Positions 1 through 8,622 of a stretch of 64,000 nucleotides of DNA are shown here, in pieces. The notes beneath the pieces are model-generated. The model ran no database searches. It worked only from the letters and a program-made list of their open reading frames with translations, and was not told the origin of the DNA. Position 1 is the stretch's first letter. The number at the start of each line of letters is the position of its first letter. This DNA comes from Cafeteria roenbergensis (Eukaryota; Sar; Bigyra; Bicosoecida; Cafeteriaceae): positions 229,077 through 293,076 of the forward strand of contig VLTN01000048.1 in NCBI GenBank assembly GCA_008330645.1. Direction: 5' to 3'. The translations under genes were made by a program, and so were the position numbers.

Positions 1-752
1 GAGCGAAAGCGACATGCAGCGGCACGTGGTCACGCCCATGCGGGTGAACTACGAGGGAACGGTTCGGGCCGCCGTGGCCGCCCTGCCCTCCCTCAGCAAG
101 ACAGCAGGCCGCCTTGTGGTCGTGTCGTCCGGTGAGGCCGGCCAAACGCGAGGTCTGGGCTGCGCCAAGCCGGAGTGCCAGCCGCATGCCACTGGCTTCG
201 TCGAAACGCTTGCTTGCACCGTGCCTTGCCCGGCCAGCTGCGATGGCAGCGGCGCGCCATCAAGCGCGCTTCCTGCGCTTTCGCGGCCACTCACACCACC
301 TTTGTGTTCCGCCCCGAATCGGGTTTGCTGCCTCCGTTTGGGTCGCAGCCTCGGCAAAGGCGCCGGCATACTTCATGGCCGGATACGCCGCGTCCAAGGC
401 CGCCCTTCACTCCTTTTTCGACGCCATGCGCGCGGAGCTGGGTGTCACTGGCCGCGGCAACGTGTCGGTGACGCTGCAGGTGCTGGGAATGATCGGCACC
501 GAGCAGGTGATGGAGGAGCAGTCTCTGCATGGAATTGCCATGCCGGTTCAGGAGTGCGCCGCCGCCATGGTGTGCGCAGAGCGCAGCCGCACCCACGAGT
601 CGTACATTCCCGGGTACATCTGGGGCCTGGTGCGGCTCAACGTGTTCCTGCCGGGCGTCACCGACTGGGCGATGCGCACAATGTTCGTGATGCGCGTTCC
701 CGAATACGTGGAGCGGATCGCGGCGGCGGCGAGCGGCATCGCAGCCGCGTGA
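1..752 (+). CDS. Short-chain dehydrogenase/reductase, 11beta-HSD1-like (5' partial)
   Basis: NAD(P)-dependent SDR oxidoreductase fragment; the Rossmann dinucleotide-binding half lies left of the window. Proposed exons are <1-131 and 349-752. The donor GTGAGG at 132 and acceptor GCAG ending at 348 join in phase to read VVVSSASAKAPAYFMAGYAA, which carries the catalytic Ser region and leads into the YAASK (YxxxK) motif. Downstream, NVSVTLQVLGMIGTE closely follows the same stretch of 11beta-hydroxysteroid dehydrogenase 1 (NVSITLCVLGLIDTE), a known membrane-associated SDR. A hydrophobic C-terminal stretch (YIWGLVRLNVFLPG) may contact membrane. The frame is open to base 2, so no start codon is claimed. 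Family call is firm; substrate is unknown. Confidence 0.8.
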
Positions 753-904
753 GCGAGCCGCAATACCAGACCCCGCCCCCCCCCCCTCCCCCCCCCCTCG
801 CGTGGGTTTGAGACCGCGATCGTGAGGCGGCGAGCCAACGGACCGTCGCGATCGCGCGGCTGCGGCAGCGAATCGCACTCGCACTGGGCTGCTCCCCCTG
901 CAAG

Positions 905-956
<52 letters not shown>

Positions 957-1096
957 TGTGTGCGTAGAGGGCGGGCGCTCCACAGCCGTGCTCCCTGCGG
1001 CAGTCGCCACTGCAAGCATCACCCGCACAGCGCCTGGCCTTGGCCGCATCGCGCACACACAGAGGCGCGCAATCTGGTCATCCAGCTGCGACCGGA
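753..1096. other. Convergent intergenic spacer, low complexity
   Basis: Lies between the 3' ends of the SDR gene and the minus-strand gene ending at 1097. It holds a C-rich tract (about 770-800) and a tetranucleotide microsatellite. I see no gene; the Thr-His-Ala-Arg repeat frames on the minus strand are microsatellite translations. Confidence 0.6.
904..965. repeat. (GTGC)n microsatellite
   Basis: About 15 tandem copies of the tetranucleotide GTGC with a slightly degenerate right end (GTGTGTGC). It is a likely length-polymorphic site. Confidence 0.95.
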
Positions 1097-3559
1097 TCAC
1101 CCAGTCGCCACCACCTTCTTGGCTGCCTCGTCCACCACGGCGGCCTCCGCGGCCCTGGCAGCCGCAAGCACAACTCGCCTCGCCAACGCCTCGGCGATGC
1201 CGGCGGCAGCAGCTTCGCTCTCCGCCGGCCGAAGCGTCACCTCGCCGCTGCCCGGGGAGGATGCGACGCCGCCCCAGGCGTCTCTCACGCGTCGCTCCTC
1301 GCTGTACTCCTGCAGAGCCCTCACACGCCGCTGCGGGAACACCGGACCCCGCCCGGACCCGCCCAGAGAGCCCTCGGCCTCCACCGCAGCAAGCTCTGCC
1401 GCGAGCAGCTGCACATCGGACGGAACCCCTCCCGGGGCAGCAGCGTCGCCACACGCCCCAGCAAGCGCTGCAGGCGCCTCGGCACCCGAGTGCGCCGGCC
1501 CCCCTTCGCTGCCACCCGCCGCGCTGCCACAAGCCGGTGGCAGAGTCATTTCGTCGATCGCAAAGTCTGCTTCCGACGTGGCCAGGCGGGCGGCCATCTC
1601 TAGCTCCTCCTCGTTCCAGCGGCGCAGCGCTCTGCTTGCGGCCTGCAGAGCTGCGTGGGTGTGTCGCGCTGCGTTGGCTGGCGCCGCGGGCGGCTGGTCC
1701 GGACCCTGCCTGCCGCAGTGCGGCGCTGGCCTTGGCCAAGGACCACCAACTGTTCCGTCAGCATTCTCGCCGCGAATCGGCGACGACGACGCCGAGCGCC
1801 CCTCCGATGCGGCTGCGACGCGGCCATTACGCGCGGCTGATGGGCCCCGATCGTCCTGGACCGGGAATCGCCTGCCCGCGCCCGCCCCCGCTGCCACCAC
1901 CCCCTCCAGCTGAGCGACGCTCATTGGCCCGCCCCACCACCAGGGGTGGTTGTTGGCCCGGCTGCCAGCGTGTCCCTGGTGGCGCTGGTGCTGGCTTTGG
2001 TGCTGGTGCAGCTGTTGGAACTCGTCGCTGCGGCCAGACGCCCTGGGCGGCGGCAGTGCGTCCTGCCAATGCCGTGTGTGGTCGCTGAGAGACGCCGCGT
2101 CGCTCAGCGGCGTCCATGCCGTGCGCCACGCTGTCCCCGCCTCCCGATGAACGACCAACTCGCTCGGCTCTGCGCGCATGCTGTCGCCAGCCCATCCCCA
2201 CCCAGTCTCATCCCCATCGCCAGCTCGCTCCCACTCGGACGGGGGGGCGCGGAACGAGACTGGGGCAGGCTGTGGCGGGCCCGAGACGCGGCCGGCCCCA
2301 GCTCCAGCTCCAGCTCCAGCTCCAGCTCCAGCTCCAGCCCAAGCTCCAGCGTCAGGGCCGGTCCTGTTGGCAGCGACGCCCTCGCTTGCGCGGCCTCCTC
2401 GTCGGGCTGCCGCGGTGCTGCGGGGGCCAGTGCCGGGACCCGTAGCCGCCCACCGCTCCAGGTCGGAAGGATAGTCGAGCGTTTCACGAGGGTTTCCCGC
2501 CCTAGCTCTGCTGCTGACGTCGTCAGCAGCGCCGAGGCTTGGCGGCGGAAGCCGCGGGGGCGCAACGGACAGTTCGACTGCTGCGGCGGTGACGGGAACC
2601 CAGGCGTGGCCGGCCGCCGCCTGCGGTGCTGCCTCTGCCGAGGACACTGCCGCGCGGTGCTTCCCAGGCGGGCGGCTGCGGGGGCGGGAGGGGAGCGGCG
2701 CGGCGGCGCTTGCCGAAGGGCTGGGGCGCTGGCGGGCAGAGCCGGTGGCGGGCCGGGCAGAGCTGGTATGCGGCTGCGGGCGGCGGCGGCGGATGCCTTG
2801 GCCGCCCGTGGAGGAGTGCGAGCCGGGATGGTGTCGACGCGTGCCTGCCGTCGCTGGCGCCGCAGCCCGCCTTTCGCCCAGCGAGACACGCCGCGCGTCG
2901 CCCGGCGATGCCCCGCGCGGCGCGGCGCTGGACAGCGCACCCCCCGTCGCCCGCCGCGGGCGCGGGGCGACGCGGGCGTGTCCTGGGGCCGATCCTGCCA
3001 GGAAGGCCTGCAGAGCCAAGTGCCGCTGCCGCTGCTTCCACGCAGCTCGCCGACGGCGTTCAGCGTCGCGGGCTGCCCAGGCAGGGGCGTGGGAGGATCG
3101 CCGGGGAGGGCGGCTGGGGCCATGGCGGGAGGGCGCGGTGGGCGAGGGGCTGCCGCGACTGCTGCCGGAGCTTGGCTTGGCTGCGCCTGCGCCGGGGTCA
3201 GCGCTGCCTTGCGCCGTGGCTGGCCGGTGGCGAGGGTTGGCGAGGCGCATGGGAGCACGGAAGTCGTCGAACGTGGCTGGCACCTTGGTGTCCGAGTTCC
3301 ACTCCGGGAGGGCCGGGGCCTGCGCCGCGGGCGGCGGGCTGCGCGAGGCCCGAGCCTTGCCGATGCTGCGGCTGATCGGCGCCGCAGAGGACGGACGGCG
3401 GCCCGCTGGCACCCGACTGGGGTCTGTGGGCGCGATGCCGCTGGGAGACTCGTCGGGATCGGGCTCTCGCGGCCCATCCCCGCCCGGAGCGCCGCGGCGG
3501 CGAAAATTTAGCGTTTGCGGCCAGGGCTCCTCCGCCGCGCGGCGATGCGACAGCTGCAT
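1097..3559 (-). CDS. Pro/Ala/Arg-rich protein of unknown function
   Basis: An 820-aa single-exon frame from an ATG at 3559. I recognise no domain. The N-terminal third is basic and Pro-rich and contains a less repetitive segment near residues 85-110 (EWNSDTKVPATFDDFRAP). An Arg/Gln-rich helix follows (AWAARDAERRRRAAWKQRQR). The middle has a (Gly-Ala)n tract encoded by an AGCTCC hexanucleotide repeat, and the last ~200 residues are Ala/Glu-rich and probably helical (RRWNEEELEMAARLA). It is divergent with the ARF-like gene across a spacer with TATA-like AT islands, which supports this strand. In DNA this GC-rich long open frames arise easily, so start and continuity are moderately uncertain. 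Confidence 0.5.
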   Translation of the reverse strand: MQLSHRRAAEEPWPQTLNFRRRGAPGGDGPREPDPDESPSGIAPTDPSRVPAGRRPSSAAPISRSIGKARASRSPPPAAQAPALPEWNSDTKVPATFDDFRAPMRLANPRHRPATAQGSADPGAGAAKPSSGSSRGSPSPTAPSRHGPSRPPRRSSHAPAWAARDAERRRRAAWKQRQRHLALQAFLAGSAPGHARVAPRPRRATGGALSSAAPRGASPGDARRVSLGERRAAAPATAGTRRHHPGSHSSTGGQGIRRRRPQPHTSSARPATGSARQRPSPSASAAAPLPSRPRSRPPGKHRAAVSSAEAAPQAAAGHAWVPVTAAAVELSVAPPRLPPPSLGAADDVSSRARAGNPRETLDYPSDLERWAATGPGTGPRSTAAARRGGRASEGVAANRTGPDAGAWAGAGAGAGAGAGAGAGRVSGPPQPAPVSFRAPPSEWERAGDGDETGWGWAGDSMRAEPSELVVHREAGTAWRTAWTPLSDAASLSDHTRHWQDALPPPRASGRSDEFQQLHQHQSQHQRHQGHAGSRANNHPWWWGGPMSVAQLEGVVAAGAGAGRRFPVQDDRGPSAARNGRVAAASEGRSASSSPIRGENADGTVGGPWPRPAPHCGRQGPDQPPAAPANAARHTHAALQAASRALRRWNEEELEMAARLATSEADFAIDEMTLPPACGSAAGGSEGGPAHSGAEAPAALAGACGDAAAPGGVPSDVQLLAAELAAVEAEGSLGGSGRGPVFPQRRVRALQEYSEERRVRDAWGGVASSPGSGEVTLRPAESEAAAAGIAEALARRVVLAAARAAEAAVVDEAAKKVVATG
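2299..2342. repeat. (AGCTCC)n hexanucleotide repeat
   Basis: About seven tandem AGCTCC units inside the minus-strand gene 1097-3559, translated there as alternating Gly-Ala. Confidence 0.9.
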
Positions 3560-4014
3560 CGGGGGTCACCCGCGAACTGGGGTTGGCAGGCCCAAGACGC
3601 GCCAACTGGAGACGCGCGCCGGGTGGCGCGCCTCGTTGAGGGCTTTGTGCAGCGTGCCGCCAAAAGAGGGCTGCAACTGCTGGCTTGCGGTTCAGTCGAT
3701 ATATTTCCAGCACCGGAAATATGTGCATATATACATGGCTGACTGCATTGGTCGGCGCAGGTGTTTTTCCGGTGCGCGCGCCAGCGAGGCTTGGCTGCTG
3801 CCGCCGCAGCGACGCCTCGTCGGCCAGGTGGCACGTTTCGGCAGGTCTGAACTCGGCCCGGGCCGCCCAACTCGCACCAGCGCGGCCCGGCGGCGGAAAC
3901 GCTCCGACGCCGCACACATCGGCGGTGTGCAACTTGCAGAGCCGGCCTGCGGAGGGGCGATCGCGCTATCGCGGAACTGCGCCGGCGCGAGGCGGCACAG
4001 GTCGCACGGCCGGG
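3560..4014. other. Divergent intergenic region
   Basis: A 455-bp spacer between the starts of the minus-strand gene (3559) and the ARF-like gene (4015). It contains a short AT-rich island that stands out from the GC-rich surroundings. No coding signal seen. Confidence 0.6.
3697..3737. promoter_or_regulatory. TATA-like AT island with inverted repeat
   Basis: A GATATATTT motif, then ATATTTCC-AGCACC-GGAAATAT (8-bp arms, about 3701-3722), then GCATATATACATGG. These are the only strong TATA-like strings in this divergent spacer. Promoter function for either neighbour is inferred from position. Confidence 0.35.
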
Positions 4015-4919
4015 ATGGGCGCGTGCATGTCCACGGAGGCCGCGAGACGGAAGGTCATCGTTGTGGGGCTGGAGGGCGCCGGAAAGTCGAGCTTGGCGCT
4101 GGTGGTCGAGCGGCCGGGGGCGTTTACCAAGGCGCCGGCGACGATTCCCAGCGGCCAGGTCTCGGTCGTGAACCGCGAGTACCGGGGCCTGCGCTTCACC
4201 TTTTGGGACCTTGGCGGTGGCGCGCCGCTGAGGCCGTACTGGCGGCACCACTTTGTCGGGGCGCAGGCCGTCGTGTTTGTGGTGGACGCCTCCGCGCCGG
4301 ACATGCTTGACGAAGCGCGCGAGGCTTTGCGGGCCTGCGCGACGGATGATCAGCTCTCGTGGCCGCCCTTTTGCGTGCTTGTGAACAAGGCCGACGCGCC
4401 CGGGGCCATGGCGCTGTCGGACGTGACGGCCGCGTTGGAGGTAGACGAGTGAGTCAAGGCGCTTGCTGCTGCTCGCGCCGCTGTGCCGGTGGCGGGCGCG
4501 CCACCAGAGGGGGGAGCGCAGGGACGCTGATGGCGGGGTGTCGCAAGTCGGCTACCCGGGGCGCTGGCAAACGGCGACTCCTGTTCATGCCGCAACAGCG
4601 CGCGGAAAAACATGTGTCGCGCCGATGAGTCAATTCTGGCCGTCGGGCATCGCTTGCGCCGTCGTGAAGCGACCGCCAGCGCCAAGGCGACGTTGGCCTG
4701 CAGGTCGCATTGCTCTTCCCTCGCCTGGCTTCGACCAGCACTCTATCTTGGCCTCGATGCCTCCGGTGCGCTGCGTGTGCGCGTGCCTTGTCGACGCGTC
4801 GCAGGATTCTCGGCGAATCACGCCAGTGGACGGCCATTTCTACATCCACTGCGACGGACCCGCCCAAGGGCATTCAACAGTGCATGGACTGGCTGGTTGA
4901 AAACACCAAGCCCCTGTAG
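4015..4919 (+). CDS. ARF/ARL-family small GTPase lacking the switch-II glutamine
   Basis: Two exons, 4015-4448 and 4805-4919 (intron GTGAGT...GCAG), give a ~182-aa protein, the normal ARF/ARL length. MGACMS supplies Gly2 for N-myristoylation and Cys4. The P-loop is GLEGAGKS (residues 18-25), switch II is WDLGGG (64-69), the base-recognition motif is NKAD and the end is CMDWLVENTKPL. The joined segment EILGESRQWTAISTSTATD matches the ARF region before G5. ARF proteins act in membrane traffic and ciliary or cytoskeletal transport. Position 69 is Gly where ARFs carry the catalytic Gln (ARF1 Gln71), so slow or GAP-independent hydrolysis is inferred. Subfamily is not assigned. Confidence 0.85.
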
Positions 4920-5348
4920 CGCATGCCAGGCCTCAATCTCACGGGCCGGACGCGGCGCCGTGATTCGCCCCAGCTTATCCGGCACCGACGCCGCCCCTCT
5001 GCCGCAACGCCTGTATTCGCGTTGCGTGCATGCTGTTCTTCTATCCAGTCCCTGCCTGTGCGTCGGTTTCGGAGTCCGCCTGCGTGAATGTTCTGCACTG
5101 CCCCGAAGCACGAGTGCATTGCAGCGCTACCAGTCCGCGACCCGTGCACAATACCGCAACAGCGTCCTCGTCCACGCGGCGGGGGACGGTGCAGGCGGTC
5201 TGAATCGCAATGGCGGGGTGCAGCAGACAGCGGCCGCTGCTCGAACGGCAAGCAGCCGCAGAGCCGCACAGGCCGAGCAGTTGAAATTGAAACACCACTT
5301 GCGGGGCGAGGGGCAGCCCACGGCAACCCCTTGGCGCCGGCACCCGCC
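4920..5348. other. Intergenic region
   Basis: A 429-bp spacer between two plus-strand genes. It is less GC-extreme than the coding flanks. No gene, RNA or repeat recognised; it presumably holds the promoter of the LisH gene. Confidence 0.5.
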
Positions 5349-6448
5349 ATGCCCCGCAAATCTGGGACAGACGACATTGATGAAGTGCGCCGCGGCCGCC
5401 CCGCTTGCTGGCCGCAGCTGCGCACGCAGCCGCTCGGTCGGCCAAGCGCACGCAAGCACGCCCCTGCCCCCCCTGCCTTCTTCCCCCAGCAGCCGCCCCG
5501 TTGCGCCACCCGCCGTGCCATTCAACGCAGCTCTGTATCGTGCTGGACTGGCTGCGGCGCCATAAGCACCGAAAGGCGCATGCGGCGTTGCGCGCGGCCA
5601 CGGCCTCGTCCGTGCCCCCAGTGCTCCGGCCTGTCGTCAGCGGCGACCCGGGCGAGACTCCCAGCGGCCCCCGCGTGCTCCCGTCGGATGTCGAGGCGTC
5701 GGGCGTTCCGGCTCCGATTGTCACCCTGGAGGTGCTGCTCGCTGAACGCGCTGAGAGCCGAGCAGCCGCTGAGCGCAGGGCGGGCAGGCTCCGCCGCCTG
5801 GGCCGGACGGGTGGCCAGAGGCTGGCCGGCGCCGTCCTCAACGTTGAGCGCCTTCTCTCCGACGTTGTGCTCGCCGTCTCTGGGCAGGACGGCCCGCCCC
5901 TGAGCCCTCTCGTGTCCAGCGCGAGCGCGGGCAGTTGCTGGTCGCCCGGCAGAGCTCCCGCTCACGCGGCGGACGCAGCCGACGCGGGCAGTGGCGAGGA
6001 CGCAGCCCAGGGCGGCCGCAAGCGCTCCCGCTCCGAGATGGGCGGTGCAGAGGCCGCCTCGCTGCCCAACAGCCCTCGCGGGTCAGATGGCGGTGCACTG
6101 CTCTCGCGCGGAGGGGGAGCGCGCGCCGGGCCATACTGGGACGTCGACGCGGCGGCGGACGCCGCGGCCGCGGCCTTGGACGGCGCCCACGGGTCCGACG
6201 ACGCCGCTGCCCGGGACGACGGCGGCCTCCTCAGCTTCGCGTCCAACGTGGCGGCGCTGGTCAATCAGGCGAGGAGCCGGGCGAAGCGCCCTCGTGCGGC
6301 TCTGCGTGCAAGGCGCGCAGGGGCTGCGGACGCAAGCAGAGCCGTCGAACCGGCCCCGTCGGCTTCCACCTCGGTTGCAGTGGCTTCCGCGGGCGCGGGC
6401 ACAGACGGCGCGTCGCCGCACCCACCAGCGCCGCCACCGCACTCATCA

Positions 6449-6483
<35 letters not shown>

Positions 6484-7837
6484 GGCTCCGCGTCGTGGCG
6501 CCGGGCCCCGCCCGCCTGCCCTGCATGGCGAGTCACCGCATGCAGAGCAGCGAAGTGGGACCACGTCACCGCTGACCAACCCGGCCCAGTCTCCGGCAGA
6601 GCTGGAGGACGAGTGGGGCAGGATCGCCGAGACCTTAGCGGGGACCGCGGTGCACCTGCCGCTGTTCAAGGGGGTGCTGGAGGCCAGGGCCCGGGCCATC
6701 GACGGCAGGGGACCCCTGGCGAGGCCCGAGCCGGGTCAGGCACGTGCGGCGCGGCCCGCCACGCTCCGGCCGGGATCCGGCGCCGCCGACGCCGCTGCCA
6801 GCGGCGACGAGGCCGATGCTCCTACGGATGGAGCCGTCGGGCGCGGCAATGCAGCCGCCAGCAGAGCCGCGACCAGCCGTCCTCTCGCTGTGGCGGCGGC
6901 TGCAGCGCCTCCGCGCAGCGACGGTGCCGATCCGGCCGCCGGAGACTCCGGCGGCTGCCACAGCGGCGCGGCGGCGCCGGGTAGTCGGGACGCGGGCGCG
7001 TCCCAACGTCAGTCGGGCGACGCCGTGCCTGCCGCAAATGGAGCTGGCAGGGCCACTGGCGGGGGAGGCGGCGGCACGATTGAGGCCGTGAGAGCATTTG
7101 ACAGCGAAGACGAGGACGAGGCCCGCGAGCTGGAGAAGGAGGCGGAAGAGGAGGAGGACGGCCAGCACAGCAACGAGGACGGCGGCGGTGGGGGAGTTGG
7201 GGCCTTGGAGGAGCATGCCGACGGCGACGACGCCGAGGCCACGCCAGGCTTCAGGAGTAGCCGTGGAGACCGCTCTGCCGGGGTCACTCGGCAGAGCACA
7301 GGCGACGTCGACGACGCAGCGTCCTCGCCTGATCGGGTCGATCGCTTGCGGCGGGCGGCCAGGCAGAGGGAGGCATGGGCAGCTCTGGGTGCAGCCACTG
7401 CGGGACCGCGCGGGCCGGCGAGCTCGGCGTCAGCAGCGCTGGCGCCCGCATCAGCAGCAACAGACACAGCAGCTGCGCTGCCTTGTGCGCGTTCGTCGCA
7501 CCTGTCGTGGACTGCCAGCAACGCCGGAGCAGAGGACAGCGACCACGATGACCCTCTCGCGTCCCGCTCTCCAGCGCGGCTGGCAGAGCCTCGCGTCGGC
7601 AGCCGTGCTCCGCCTGCAAGTGCTGCGCCGACGGCCTCGGGCAAGGACCGGACGCATGGACCTGGTCCGCGAGCTCCTGAGAGTGCTGCTGGAAGGAGCA
7701 GTGTGCTGGCAGATCGCCTGAGCAGGCTCAAGGGCATGTCACCGCAGGACGCCATCGCGAGGCTGAGAGCGAGGCGCCGGGCGCAAGCAGCGTCTGCAGC
7801 AGCGATGACCGGCTCAGGTGCTCTGCCCCAAAGGTGA
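5349..7837 (+). CDS. LisH-motif protein with long acidic low-complexity tail
   Basis: Proposed short first exon 5349-5384 (MPRKSGTDDIDE) joined in phase 0 to 5531-7837 (donor GTGCGC, acceptor CGCAG), about 780 aa. The junction is followed by LCIVLDWLRRHKHRKAHAAL, a good match to the LisH dimerisation motif (vLdyLrrhgyskal) found in LIS1-type, centrosomal and E3-ligase proteins. The rest is mostly disordered: a basic patch (GGRKRSRSE), a poly-Ser tract encoded by (TCG)n, a strongly acidic run near residue 565 (EDEDEARELEKEAEEEED) and a C-terminal helix (DRLSRLKGMSPQDAIARLRA). The acidic and basic patches suggest a nuclear or centrosomal scaffold, but function is unknown. The short first exon is inferred. 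Confidence 0.6.
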
Positions 7838-8622
7838 TGTGGGTGGAAGAAACGTGTTCGTGGTTGCAAGGCGGCGGGTTCACAAGCAGCATTTCCCGGC
7901 ACGATAACTTTTTGAGAGTGCAGCCAATTGACCGAGCGTTGACTTGTCAAGTGTGAAGGGCATATGCCCCGCCCAGCTGCCGCTCAGAGCCCGGCGAGAC
8001 GCTTGGCTTTTTTGCTTGCTGCGGCTGAGGGCGCAGCCATTCAGATTCATGCAGCTCTGTGCTTCGCCGTGGCTTCCGAGTTGGTGCTGAGCTGTCATTC
8101 CCCGGGCGCCCGAATACAGCCAAGTTCTGCAGCAGAGACCAAACGCCGGCCTTGGACCTCAAGCGGGCTCCTGAACGGTTCACTGAGGCGCCCAATCGCA
8201 CGGAGCTGGTTGCAGGCTCGGTTTCGCGCCTGCACTCAGCGGGCGCGTGCCACTGGCTGTTGACTGATCCCTGACACCCCACTGTGCTACTTTCCGACGG
8301 CAGAGCCTCGGGGTTTCGAAGAAACGAGGGGGAAACGACCCGCATTCCCTCGGGACGCACTCGCGCGCGACCCCAGAGTCACGCACGCATCCCTCGGCGT
8401 GCGTCAATCAGGCATCACCTTGCCAGCCACCCGTGAGCGCGCGGGTTGCGATTTCGTTGCTGCGCGGGGCGGGCTCCCCGGCCACCCGATCGCGCGTGGA
8501 TGTCTGTCCGGCTGCATCCCGCTTGTGCGCCTCCCGCCCCCCTCCCACCCACCCATCACCGCCCACCCCGCTCCCGTCTGGCAACCAATGCAGTCGCATC
8601 AAGGGCACCAGCCACCTGCGGA
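7838..8622. other. Intergenic region
   Basis: A 785-bp spacer between two plus-strand genes. A pyrimidine-rich, C-rich stretch (about 8520-8580) lies just before the next start and could be the 5' UTR or promoter. I see no convincing gene. Confidence 0.5.

Noticed and set aside
291-1739. Long minus-strand frames with Thr-His-Ala-Arg repeats
   Set aside because: The repeat is a translation of the GTGC microsatellite and the frame lies antisense to the SDR exon; no family similarity.
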